Made by a program: the position numbers and the translations under genes | Notes under the pieces: model-generated | Told to the model about the DNA's origin: nothing | The model's database searches: none | What the model saw: the letters and a program-made list of their open reading frames with translations, nothing else | Part shown: one piece after another, positions 1 to 6,442 of the stretch | Numbering within the stretch: position 1 is the first letter of the stretch | How the letters are laid out: the number at the start of each line of letters is the position of its first letter | Assembly: GCA_029880065.1 (NCBI GenBank) | Contig: JAOUPD010000028.1 | Location: 1 to 12,543 of the forward strand | Direction: 5' to 3' | Length of the DNA stretch: 12,543 nt | From: Hadesarchaea archaeon | GTDB lineage: Archaea; Hadarchaeota; Hadarchaeia; Hadarchaeales; Hadarchaeaceae

Positions 1-109
1 GGTTAATCCCAAATCGCTCCCGCCAGCGCTTGAAGGCCCCCCCCGGGTCGTCGGAAAGGGTTATGTCGCCGGCGATCCATCGTGCGATTCTTTCTCTTAC
101 TTCGGCCAT
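1..109 (-). CDS. N-terminus of an archaeal HTH transcriptional regulator (partial, cut by window edge)
   Basis: Reading the minus strand from an ATG at 109 gives an open frame to the window edge, about 36 residues beginning MAEVRERIARWIAGDI and continuing through SDDPGGAFKRWRERFGIN. This resembles the start of a small archaeal family of predicted regulators (COG1709-like), in which a short helical segment and a 'LSDDPG..(I/F)RKWRE.F' stretch precede an XRE-type helix-turn-helix. The HTH itself would lie outside the window. It is on the same strand as, and 50 bp downstream of, the CBS-HTH gene, so co-transcription is possible. An AT-rich TATA-like stretch at 141-150 could instead give it its own promoter with a short leader. 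No clear Shine-Dalgarno sequence is visible. Family assignment is from remembered sequence pattern only. Confidence 0.66.
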   Translation of the reverse strand, partial: MAEVRERIARWIAGDITLSDDPGGAFKRWRERFGIN

Positions 110-159
110 GATAAACCGATACTAATTTCGGGGTCAGGGGATAAAAATATCGGGAACGC

Positions 160-741
160 TCAGCTTTTTCCCCGCGGTTTTCCAGCTAGCTTAAACAGGT
201 CTGCCTTAGTAACAATGCCGGTCACTTTTCCATGTGCAACGACAATAATCGCCGGCTCATGTTCGAGTAGGGAGTAAACAACATCGATGTCGGTGTCCTT
301 GCTCACGGTTGGGAACGAGTTTTCCATTATATCTCTGACGTTGCGTTTGAGCAGTCTGGCCATGTTTTCGCCCGAGGCGATCCTTTGCATAACTGTAGCT
401 TCAGATATCGAGCCAACCTGCACTTCCTCATCAAGTACTGGCAGTTGCGAAATGTCGTATGATTTCATGAGGTGAATCGCTTTGTCTACGCGGTCGTCGG
501 ACTTTACAGCTACAATTGGTGAGGTCATTATTTGCCCAACGTTTGCGCGCTTCTCCATGGCGGTTGCTCGCTCAAGCGCTTTGGATATTTTTTCAAGAGT
601 GGAGACCCGAGGATCTACGGTTCTTGCCTCGATTTTCGAGATATACGCTTGGGTCACGCCTGCGAGTTCTGCTAGTTGCTTTTGACTTAGCCCGAGCCTA
701 GTACGCATCGCTTTGACCTCGGAAAGCCGTAGAATCCGCAT
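160..741 (-). CDS. XRE-type HTH regulator with two C-terminal CBS domains
   Basis: The protein has 193 residues. An XRE/Cro-like helix-turn-helix spans roughly residues 8-60; its core reads LGLSQKQLAELAGVTQAYIS, then KIE and a 'STLEKISKALE' helix. Two CBS motifs follow at about 68-125 (VGQIMTSPIVAV ... QLPVLDE) and 133-190 (VRDIMENSFPTV ... GKVTGIVTKADLFKL). This is the layout of COG3620-type predicted regulators. CBS pairs bind adenosyl ligands such as AMP, ATP or SAM, so this is likely a ligand-responsive DNA-binding protein. The ATG at 741 is supported by AGGAGA at 747-752. The gene is divergent from the SAM synthetase gene with only 81 bp between the starts, so it may control mat, itself, or both. 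The ligand and target are inference. Codon use matches the neighbours on this side. Confidence 0.9.
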   Translation of the reverse strand: MRILRLSEVKAMRTRLGLSQKQLAELAGVTQAYISKIEARTVDPRVSTLEKISKALERATAMEKRANVGQIMTSPIVAVKSDDRVDKAIHLMKSYDISQLPVLDEEVQVGSISEATVMQRIASGENMARLLKRNVRDIMENSFPTVSKDTDIDVVYSLLEHEPAIIVVAHGKVTGIVTKADLFKLAGKPRGKS

Positions 742-781
742 AAAAATCTCCTATTCCTGTCAGTTATATTTTTGGCAAAAC

Positions 782-791
782 CTATAAATAG
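782..791. promoter_or_regulatory. Near-palindromic TATA box shared by divergent CBS-HTH and mat genes
   Basis: The sequence CTATAAATAG is almost its own reverse complement, so it offers a TATA element in both directions. On the plus strand, a start about 25 bp downstream would fall near 812, just ahead of the TTG start of mat at 823. On the minus strand it would fall near 760, upstream of AGGAGA (747-752) and the ATG at 741. An A-rich BRE-like stretch (gcaaaac) precedes it for plus-strand reading. A second weak TATA-like stretch at 763-771 could also serve the minus gene. Predicted by eye only. Confidence 0.5.
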
Positions 792-822
792 CTAGCAGAT
801 TGAAAATCCGAGAGGCGAAAAC

Positions 823-2034
823 TTGACGCGTAATATAATCGTCGAGGAGTTTAAGCAAATTCCTCTCGAGAAACAAAAACTGGAGATCGTTGAGCGAAAG
901 GGTCTTGGGCATCCTGATTCTATGTGTGACGCGATTTTGGACCGAGTTTCAGTCGAGTTAAGCAAAGAGTATTTGAAAAAATTTGGCATGATTATGCACC
1001 ACAATGCAGACAAGTCGCTGCTCGTCGCCGGAGAGGTTGAGACGAGATTTGGCGGCGGCGAAGTGAAGCAACCCATGCTTTTGATCTTTGGTGACCGAGC
1101 AACTGGAGAGGTTGAGGGGACCAAAATCCCGGTGGAGGATATCGCGATTCATGCTGCGAAGAGTTGGATAAAGGAAAATTTGAGGTTTGTCGATCCGGAA
1201 AAGCACATGCGCTACCAAGTTGAGCTCAAACCCGGCTCTGCGGCACTCACGGACATCTTCAAGCGCAAGGACAGAGTGTTTAGCGCTAACGACACCTCGG
1301 CTGCGGTCGGCTACGCGCCAATGACTTGGACAGAGCAGCTCGTGTTGAAGACCGAGCGATACTTGAACTCCCCGGAATTCAAAAAGGAGTTTCCCGAGAC
1401 CGGCGAGGACGTCAAGTTGATGGGCTTTCGAAAGAACGACGAACTCTATCTAACCGTAGGGGTGGCTTTCGTTGACCGATTCGTGAAGAGCGAGGACGAT
1501 TACTTCAGGAAGAAGGAGGAAATCCTCGAGCGGTTATACACATTCGTGAAAAGCAATTCCGTCCTCAAAAAGATCAAGCTCAACCTCAATACTCTCGATA
1601 TGCGCGGACGGGGTGTCGGAGGAACATACCTCACTGTACTCGGGACGAGCGCTGATGGGGCGGACTCGGGTCAAGTTGGAAGAGGTAATCGTCCAAATGG
1701 CGTGATCTCGCTCAACCGCCATACAGGTTCGGAGGCGGCGGCGGGCAAGAATCCAGTGAGCCACGTGGGCAAAATTTACAACTTGCTCACACACCGAATC
1801 GCGAACGAAATTTACAGTCAAGTTTCAGGATTGGATGAGGTCTACGTTTGGATAGTTAGTCAGATAGGGAAATCTATCGATGAGCCAGCAATCGCAGCTG
1901 CTAGGGTCATCACGAAGCCGGGCACCAGAATCGAGGACATCCGTGAGCAGATAGCGGAAGTGGTGGACACAGAGCTTGAACATATTGACAAGTTCTGCAT
2001 GAAGCTCGCCGAAGGAAAAATTCCGATTTGTTGA
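823..2034 (+). CDS. mat: S-adenosylmethionine synthetase, archaeal type
   Basis: The 403-residue protein makes S-adenosylmethionine from methionine and ATP in the cytoplasm. It belongs to the archaeal MAT family (COG1812-like), whose sequence differs strongly from bacterial MetK. Visible hallmarks are GLGHPDSMCD at 27-36, HHNADKSLL at 59-67, GTSADGADSGQVGRGNRPNG at about 274-293, and EAAAGKNPVSHVGKIYN at about 304-320. The length is normal for the family and the frame is intact. The start is TTG at 823: the protein aligns from its first residues, and no better in-frame start exists between the promoter and this codon. A purine-rich AGAGGCG at 811-817 could serve as ribosome binding site. It is divergent from a CBS-HTH regulator. 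The transglycosylase gene follows in the same direction after about 60-90 bp. Confidence 0.97.
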   Translation: MTRNIIVEEFKQIPLEKQKLEIVERKGLGHPDSMCDAILDRVSVELSKEYLKKFGMIMHHNADKSLLVAGEVETRFGGGEVKQPMLLIFGDRATGEVEGTKIPVEDIAIHAAKSWIKENLRFVDPEKHMRYQVELKPGSAALTDIFKRKDRVFSANDTSAAVGYAPMTWTEQLVLKTERYLNSPEFKKEFPETGEDVKLMGFRKNDELYLTVGVAFVDRFVKSEDDYFRKKEEILERLYTFVKSNSVLKKIKLNLNTLDMRGRGVGGTYLTVLGTSADGADSGQVGRGNRPNGVISLNRHTGSEAAAGKNPVSHVGKIYNLLTHRIANEIYSQVSGLDEVYVWIVSQIGKSIDEPAIAAARVITKPGTRIEDIREQIAEVVDTELEHIDKFCMKLAEGKIPIC

Positions 2035-2083
2035 ACTTCGGATTTCAAGCGGAAGACCTTTGTAAGAATTATTCAAAGTTGTA

Positions 2084-2097
2084 GGGGTGATACCATC
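2084..2097 (+). promoter_or_regulatory. Shine-Dalgarno site and probable AUC start codon of tgtA
   Basis: GGGGTGAT (2084-2091) is a strong match to the archaeal anti-SD partner. Three bases later comes ATC (2095-2097), in frame with tgtA and followed by codons for FQILHRDG, leading into the first ATG at 2122. Archaeal TgtA proteins typically start MFEIK.RD or similar, so these codons look like true N-terminal coding sequence. There is no in-frame ATG, GTG or TTG between the mat stop at 2034 and 2122. Initiation at AUC, or a base change or error in an original ATG, is inferred. Confidence 0.55.
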
Positions 2098-2121
2098 TTC
2101 CAAATCTTACACCGAGATGGC

Positions 2122-3594
2122 ATGGGTCGAGTGGGCAGACTTAGCACTCCACACGGCGATGTGACAACCCCGACCCTCATGCCTGTCATCGATTCATCGG
2201 ACGTAATTTTATCACCCAACCAGATGCGTCGCGAGTTCGACGCCGAGCTAGTGATAACAAACGCCTACCTAACTCGTCGCTGCTTCGGAGAAAAGGCAAT
2301 CAAACAGGGGATTCACGGCGTGCTTGATTATGATGGTCCAATCGCAACCGACTCTGGAGGTTATCAGATCTTACGCTACGGGGACGTGGATGTCAGCCCT
2401 GAGGAAATCGTGCGCTACCAAGACGCAATTGCCCCCGACATCGCGACTATCCTCGATGTCCCGACTGGTGTTCGAGCGACTAAGGAGCATGCAGCCGAGA
2501 CGGTACGGATAACACTTGAGCGAGCCAAGCAGGCGGTCGAACTCAGGTCCAATCCTAAAGTGATGTGGTGCGGCCCGGTGCAGGGAGGACTCTTCAGCGA
2601 GTTGGTCGTCAAAAGCGCACGCGAGGTTGGGAAGCTTGACTACCAACTGCACGCGATAGGAAGCCCTGTCGAGTTGCTCGAGGGATATCGCTATGCGGAG
2701 CTTGTAGATCTTGTAATGACTGCGAAGCAACACCTGCCACTCGATCGCCCTACGCATCTTTTCGGCGCCGGGCACCCCATGATGTTTGCGCTCGCCGTGG
2801 CGATGGGCTGTGACCTCTTCGACTCCGCCGCGTACGTGCTCTACGCGCGTGATGATCGTTACATGACATCGGATGGGACCTTTCGCCTCGATGAACTATC
2901 CTACCTACCATGTGAGTGTCCTGTTTGTGTGGCACATTCGCCCAATGAGCTCAGGTGCGTTTCGCAGGACGAACGAATCAAGCTCTTGGCTAGGCACAAC
3001 CTTCATGTCACTTTCGGTGAGCTGCGACGCATCCGCCAAGCGATTATCGATGGGAGTCTGGGGGCATATATTGAGATGCGGTGCCGCGCCCATCCGCGGC
3101 TGCTTGATGGGCTCCGGAGGTTGATGATGTATCGAGATTTTATCGGGCGGTTTGACCCCGTGAGCAAGCCCTCGGCATTCTGCTATCTTGGTGAGGAATC
3201 TGTGGATCGTCCGGAGGTCGTGCGCCATAGGAGGAGGCTCGAGGAGCGTTATGACCCGCCCCCGCTGCCCATCCTAGCACTCCTACCGGCCTTTGAAGGC
3301 GAACGCCCCAAGCTGGAGAAATTCGAGCAAACCCACCTCGTAAGACTCGTGCCCCCTTTCGGCATCGTCCCTGAGGAACTCGAGGAAGTTTACCCGCTCG
3401 GGCAATTTCAGGTACCTCGAGAACTTGACGCGATACAGATCAAATCAGTGACCGAGGCCCTTTCTCGTTTCCTTGAGCGGTACGGTGGGCGCTACAAGCG
3501 AGTTCTGCTGTTCAGCGATGAGCGGCGATGGAGCAACGCACTCGTTGACGCATGCGAAAAAGTAAAGGAAAAACTAAAAACAATTCAACTCTGA
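2122..3594 (+). CDS. tgtA: tRNA-guanine(15) transglycosylase (archaeosine synthesis), PUA domain absent
   Basis: The enzyme exchanges guanine-15 in the tRNA D-loop for preQ0, the first tRNA-bound step to archaeosine. From the ATG at 2122 it has 490 residues. The TIM-barrel catalytic domain covers about 1-290. It shows ATDSGGYQ (Asp77, the substrate-binding aspartate position), GPVQGG at 151-156, and CDLFDSAAYVLYA with Asp234 at the nucleophile position. The zinc site is C264, C266, C269 and H292, with the family's usual 23-residue spacing to the histidine. A segment reading VPEELEEVYPLGQFQVP matches the C1 region after the barrel. The protein ends soon after, without the PUA RNA-binding domain found in longer archaeal TgtA; some archaea encode that part separately. 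The true N-terminus is probably nine residues earlier at an ATC codon (2095). The product is confident; the start is not. Confidence 0.93.
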   Translation: MGRVGRLSTPHGDVTTPTLMPVIDSSDVILSPNQMRREFDAELVITNAYLTRRCFGEKAIKQGIHGVLDYDGPIATDSGGYQILRYGDVDVSPEEIVRYQDAIAPDIATILDVPTGVRATKEHAAETVRITLERAKQAVELRSNPKVMWCGPVQGGLFSELVVKSAREVGKLDYQLHAIGSPVELLEGYRYAELVDLVMTAKQHLPLDRPTHLFGAGHPMMFALAVAMGCDLFDSAAYVLYARDDRYMTSDGTFRLDELSYLPCECPVCVAHSPNELRCVSQDERIKLLARHNLHVTFGELRRIRQAIIDGSLGAYIEMRCRAHPRLLDGLRRLMMYRDFIGRFDPVSKPSAFCYLGEESVDRPEVVRHRRRLEERYDPPPLPILALLPAFEGERPKLEKFEQTHLVRLVPPFGIVPEELEEVYPLGQFQVPRELDAIQIKSVTEALSRFLERYGGRYKRVLLFSDERRWSNALVDACEKVKEKLKTIQL

Positions 3595-3613
3595 TGCGCA
3601 AAATTGAGCCCAC

Positions 3614-3628
3614 AAAAAATAAATAATT
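3614..3628 (+). promoter_or_regulatory. Putative TATA region upstream of the Lrp-like gene
   Basis: The AT-only stretch aaaaaataaataatt lies 42-56 bp before the GTG start at 3670, in the 75-bp gap after tgtA. Transcription would begin near 3645-3650 and give a short leader carrying GGGGGTTGA (3658-3666), an acceptable Shine-Dalgarno match. It suggests the Lrp-like gene and the small gene after it form a separate unit from tgtA. By-eye assignment. Confidence 0.4.
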
Positions 3629-3669
3629 GAAGTGCCCAAGAAATTTGAGGTTATGCCGGGGGTTGAAGC

Positions 3670-4110
3670 GTGGATAGCGTCGACATGAAACTTTTGAAAA
3701 TGTTGAATGATGACGCACACGTTTCGCTGCGCAGGATGGGGCGCGAGGTAGGCCTTAGCACTTCAGGAGTGAGGCGGCGAGTCAAGCAACTCGAGCGCTC
3801 CGGCCTGATCAAACAATACTCAGCACTGATAAACCCTCTAAAATTCGGCTATGGAGTGATGGCATTCGTCAGCGTTGATGTCGATAGCAGGAGCATGCGC
3901 GAGCTCGTTCGTTCATTGTCGCGCTGCCACCAAGTATGTGAGCTCCATCACACGACAGGAGCTCATGGATTAATGCTGAAGGTACGTGCCCGCGACGTAG
4001 AAAGCCTGAATAAGTTCGTTGGCGACCGCATCCAATCTCTCGACTCGGTGAAGAGCGTCCGGACCATCGTGGCAATGGAAACTGTCAAGGAGACCCTCTT
4101 GAATCTCTAG
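3670..4110 (+). CDS. Lrp/AsnC-family transcriptional regulator
   Basis: The protein has 146 residues with the standard Lrp/AsnC layout. An N-terminal winged helix-turn-helix (about 3-60) starts VDMKLLKMLNDDAHVSL and has the recognition helix in GLSTSGVRRRVKQLERSGLI. A RAM/ActD ligand-binding domain follows (about 66-140), beginning GVMAFVSVDV and including the 'HTTGAHGLMLKV' strand that corresponds to the family's G-D/H-x-D effector region. Members bind amino acids or related metabolites and regulate either a pathway or themselves. The effector cannot be read from the sequence. The start is GTG at 3670, backed by GGGGGTTGA just upstream and by alignment from residue 1. A 76-residue gene begins 8 bp after the stop, so the two are probably co-transcribed. 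Confidence 0.92.
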   Translation: MDSVDMKLLKMLNDDAHVSLRRMGREVGLSTSGVRRRVKQLERSGLIKQYSALINPLKFGYGVMAFVSVDVDSRSMRELVRSLSRCHQVCELHHTTGAHGLMLKVRARDVESLNKFVGDRIQSLDSVKSVRTIVAMETVKETLLNL

Positions 4111-4118
4111 GTGCTGAG

Positions 4119-4349
4119 ATGCAGGAAGCCCAGGCAAAACTCGTTCGAGATTCATTTTCATCGGTTATGCCTTATCTTGCGTACCCACAGGAGCTCCGAA
4201 GCCTAATCGAGCGGACGCTTGGCGAGAGCGCGAGCGTCGAGGCATTCATCGAGGGGCTCAAACAAAGTATTTCGGAAAAAGTGGATACTACACGCAAAAC
4301 AGATGGACAGATTTTTCTGAATGAGTTGCGCCGCCGCCTTCCCAAATAA
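4119..4349 (+). CDS. Small conserved-looking protein of unknown function (76 aa)
   Basis: I do not recognise this protein. It begins MQEAQAKLVRDSF, is mostly predicted helical and charged, ends with a basic ELRRRLPK tail, and has no membrane segment, cysteine motif or known domain visible. Evidence that it is real: it starts 8 bp after the Lrp stop, the stop-to-start stretch contains AGGTG (4110-4114) at suitable spacing, the codons favour CGN arginine and G/C third positions like its neighbours, and it fills the gap before the next gene. An opposite-strand frame of similar size exists but lacks these supports. A role linked to the Lrp-like regulator, such as a small partner protein, is only a guess from adjacency. 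Confidence 0.65.
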   Translation: MQEAQAKLVRDSFSSVMPYLAYPQELRSLIERTLGESASVEAFIEGLKQSISEKVDTTRKTDGQIFLNELRRRLPK

Positions 4350-4399
4350 AATCTCAATTAGTTTAAGTTTGTGTGAGGATATAGAAATAGAGGAAACCT

Positions 4400-5332
4400 A
4401 TGGTACGAGCTGAGATCAAGCAAATCGCGCGAGATATCCGAACGATGCGCATACGTGGCGCCGGCAGGATCGCTCGCGCTGCAGCTCGAGCCTTGAAACT
4501 CGTTGCAAAGACGAGCCGATCCAAGACACCTGCCGAGTTCACGAGGGAGCTCGGCCGCGTTTCAGAACTTTTGCTGGCAACCCGTCCGACCGCGGTTTCG
4601 TTACCAAACACGATCCGCTACGTCATGCTGGGTGTGAAGCGAGCAAGAGAGGTAGATGTTCAAACGCTACGGAGGGCCGTCATTTCCCGAGCGGACGAGT
4701 TCATTCGTGGTTCAAAGGGAGCCGTCGAGCAAATAGGCGAGATAGGCGCGCGTCGTATCTCTGATGGTGACATAGTACTCACCCATTGTAACAGCGATTG
4801 TGCGCTCGCGATAATCAAGGCGGCTTTTAAGCAGGGCAAGCACATCCAAACATTCGTCACAGAGTCCCGTCCGATGCGGCAGGGCTTGATAAGCGTGCGG
4901 GAGCTGAGAAAAGTTGGAATTCCCACCACTCTCATCGTCGACTCCGCTGTGCGCCACTTTATTCGAGATATCGACAAGATAATAGTTGGTGCGGACAGCA
5001 TCGCGGCGAATGGGGCGGTGGTCAACAAGATAGGGACTTCCCAAATCGCCCTCATCGCTCATGAAGCTCGAGTGTTATTTTTCGTCGCTGCGGAGAGCTA
5101 CAAATTCCACCCTGAGACGCTTGTGGGGAGGCTGGTAGAGATCGAGGAGCGTCCGCCCAAGGAGATAGTTAATCCCAAGCGCTTTCCGGGCTTGAAGATT
5201 CGCAATCCAGTCTTCGACGTCACGCCGCCAGAGTACATAGATCTCATAATAACCGAGCGCGGCATAATCCCACCCTCAGCGGCTTACACGGTGATTCAGG
5301 AGCTCTTCGAGTGGAAGCTTGGAGAAGAATAA
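4400..5332 (+). CDS. Ribose-1,5-bisphosphate isomerase (aIF2B alpha/beta/delta-like)
   Basis: The 310-residue protein belongs to the eIF2B-alpha/MtnA/R15Pi superfamily and most resembles archaeal ribose-1,5-bisphosphate isomerase (Thermococcus e2b2 type). That enzyme converts R15P from AMP breakdown to ribulose-1,5-bisphosphate for form III RuBisCO. The residues corresponding to the Thermococcus catalytic Cys133 and Asp202 are present at C130 (LTHCNSDCA) and D199 (VGADSI), offset by three. Other signatures are VDSAVRHF, NGAVVNKIGTS, ESYKFHPET and the C-terminal FDVTPPEYIDLIITERGIIPP. The N-terminal helical domain (about 1-110) carries the TMRIRGAGRIARAAA segment. The ATG at 4400 is preceded by AGAGG (4389-4393). 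Older annotations call such proteins translation initiation factor 2B subunits; the catalytic pair favours the metabolic role. No RuBisCO or AMP phosphorylase gene is in the window. Confidence 0.92.
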   Translation: MVRAEIKQIARDIRTMRIRGAGRIARAAARALKLVAKTSRSKTPAEFTRELGRVSELLLATRPTAVSLPNTIRYVMLGVKRAREVDVQTLRRAVISRADEFIRGSKGAVEQIGEIGARRISDGDIVLTHCNSDCALAIIKAAFKQGKHIQTFVTESRPMRQGLISVRELRKVGIPTTLIVDSAVRHFIRDIDKIIVGADSIAANGAVVNKIGTSQIALIAHEARVLFFVAAESYKFHPETLVGRLVEIEERPPKEIVNPKRFPGLKIRNPVFDVTPPEYIDLIITERGIIPPSAAYTVIQELFEWKLGEE

Positions 5333-5354
5333 ATCTAACCTCATCTAGTAAATC

Positions 5355-5365
5355 TCTCATTTTTT
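5355..5365 (+). terminator. Possible T-run terminator after the R15P isomerase gene
   Basis: A run of six T residues (5360-5365) occurs 28 bp after the stop at 5332 and before a convergent gene. Archaeal RNA polymerase often terminates at such short T tracts without a hairpin. There is no other support. Confidence 0.35.
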
Positions 5366-5412
5366 AAGGATTCTAAGAGCGATTATTCTTGGGAGAAATC
5401 ACGATTTATGCG

Positions 5413-5509
5413 GGCCCCAAAATAGTCGCTTTAGAAAATTACTCTAAAAGATGGGGGAATCTGGGGGAGATGGCTCTTTCACCAATTTTAGTTCGTAAAT
5501 GTTGGGGCC
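5413..5509. repeat. Inverted repeat with internal hairpin between convergent genes
   Basis: GGCCCCAA (5413-5420) is exactly complementary to TTGGGGCC (5502-5509), enclosing 81 bp in the 179-bp gap between convergent genes. Inside are a small hairpin, TTTAGA (5430-5435) with TCTAAA (5443-5448) around a 7-base loop, and two GGGGGA tracts at about 5453-5471. The arms could close a long stem in either transcript. This lies just beyond the 3' end of the compositionally distinct hydrogenase block. It may be a transcript 3' structure, a small RNA, or chance. The tRNA reading was checked and rejected. Confidence 0.4.
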
Positions 5510-5511
5510 TT

Positions 5512-5970
5512 TCACGGCTGTAACTGAGATAGAAGCTGCATACGCGTGTCGGAAAGCTTTTGCGCAATGAGCTCCGCGTTCCTTTTCATCACCAGATATC
5601 CCCGGCGACAATCTTTTTTGAAGATCTTGTCCACCAGCTCATCAGCGACAATGCTGACGACTTTTACCTTATCCAAACATCGCGCATAGGTGGTAAATTT
5701 TCGGGTGCGAAGTAAGGATGGATAGCCAAAAAACTTGCCTTTAGCCAAAGTATAGACAGGAACTCTTTTCCCGGGATAAATTTCTATTTCGATGGTAACT
5801 CTACCTTCCAAAATCATGTATATTTTTTCCGCCCTTTCCCCTTCTTTGAAAATCAAATCCCCCTGTTCGAACTCCTCAAGTTTGGCCAGCTCAGCAATGT
5901 CCTTCAGCTCATCCAGTTTCAGGAATTCAAAGATATCCATTCCCTTCAAAATTTCAGGTGCAATTGTCAT
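5512..5970 (-). CDS. Stand-alone cyclic-nucleotide-binding-fold protein (no HTH), last gene of the hydrogenase operon
   Basis: From the ATG at 5970 the protein has 152 residues. A CNB/Crp-type beta-roll covers about 13-112, with hallmarks GDLIFKEGERAEKIYMILEG and the phosphate-cassette region GKFFGYPSLL at 78-87. A helical C-terminus follows (VADELVDKIFKKD ... NAELIAQKLSDTRMQLLSQLQP). It stops where Crp/Fnr regulators would begin their winged helix, so it lacks a DNA-binding domain. In the cassette the usual FGE glutamate is replaced (FGYP) and the conserved arginine is not at its place, so cAMP or cGMP binding is doubtful. The start is chosen because GGGTGAT (5974-5980), inside the end of the protease gene, sits four bases before this ATG; a GTG three codons upstream overlaps that site. 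The gap to the protease stop is one base. It may sense a ligand or redox state for the hydrogenase, or be a small binding partner. Confidence 0.87.
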   Translation of the reverse strand: MTIAPEILKGMDIFEFLKLDELKDIAELAKLEEFEQGDLIFKEGERAEKIYMILEGRVTIEIEIYPGKRVPVYTLAKGKFFGYPSLLRTRKFTTYARCLDKVKVVSIVADELVDKIFKKDCRRGYLVMKRNAELIAQKLSDTRMQLLSQLQP

Positions 5971-5971
5971 T

Positions 5972-6442
5972 TTAATCACCCTTTTGATTGTTTATTTCTT
6001 TTAAAACCCTTTCGGCCAGAGCGGGTAATTTTTTCATGACCGTCTCGCTCAAGCTATCGCCCAAGGAGACTTCGCCAGGTTGAATACCGACAATTCTCAC
6101 GTTGCTAAAATTATAACCAATTCTTTTACCCACCTGTATGACATCAGCTAGACCGATTTCATGTAAGGAAAATTTCTTGTCGCTGGATAAGGAAAGGGTC
6201 TGTTCGGCATCGAAACCCGCAATGTGGCCAGGTTCCTTTCCCATGTCCACGGCATCCACGATTACGACCTTTTCAAATCCTTTCATTTCCTCTAGGAGGT
6301 CAAACCCCAGGGTAGCACCATCTACAAGTTTTATTCCTTCATTTAAGCCACTGCTTCTCAAGTACTCAACGCACTTGACCCCAACACCTTCATCTTTCAA
6401 AAGAGTATTTCCCATCCCAATGACGAGTTTGCTCTTATTCAA
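5972..6442 (-). CDS. [NiFe]-hydrogenase maturation protease (HycI/HybD/FrhD type)
   Basis: This 156-residue endopeptidase removes the C-terminal tail of the hydrogenase large subunit once nickel is inserted. The N-terminus carries VIGMGNTLLKDEGVG. Candidate nickel-sensing residues are E18, D63 (in VIVDAVDMG) and H94 (in SLHEIGL), matching the E16/D62/H93 set of E. coli HybD. NVRIVGIQPGEV is the usual late strand motif. The start is TTG at 6442, overlapping the hydA stop by 8 bases. GGTGGAT inside the end of hydA serves as ribosome binding site, and the family alignment begins at the following residues. The substrate is almost certainly the adjacent HydA, which keeps an uncleaved tail after its L2 motif. 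Confidence 0.94.
   Translation of the reverse strand: MNKSKLVIGMGNTLLKDEGVGVKCVEYLRSSGLNEGIKLVDGATLGFDLLEEMKGFEKVVIVDAVDMGKEPGHIAGFDAEQTLSLSSDKKFSLHEIGLADVIQVGKRIGYNFSNVRIVGIQPGEVSLGDSLSETVMKKLPALAERVLKEINNQKGD

Noticed and set aside
5412..5510. tRNA-like reading of the inverted repeat (acceptor-like arms and a GTTCG segment)
   Set aside because: No D-loop GG, the T-loop lacks the conserved A58, and a five-pair T-stem cannot be formed. The arms alone do not make a tRNA.
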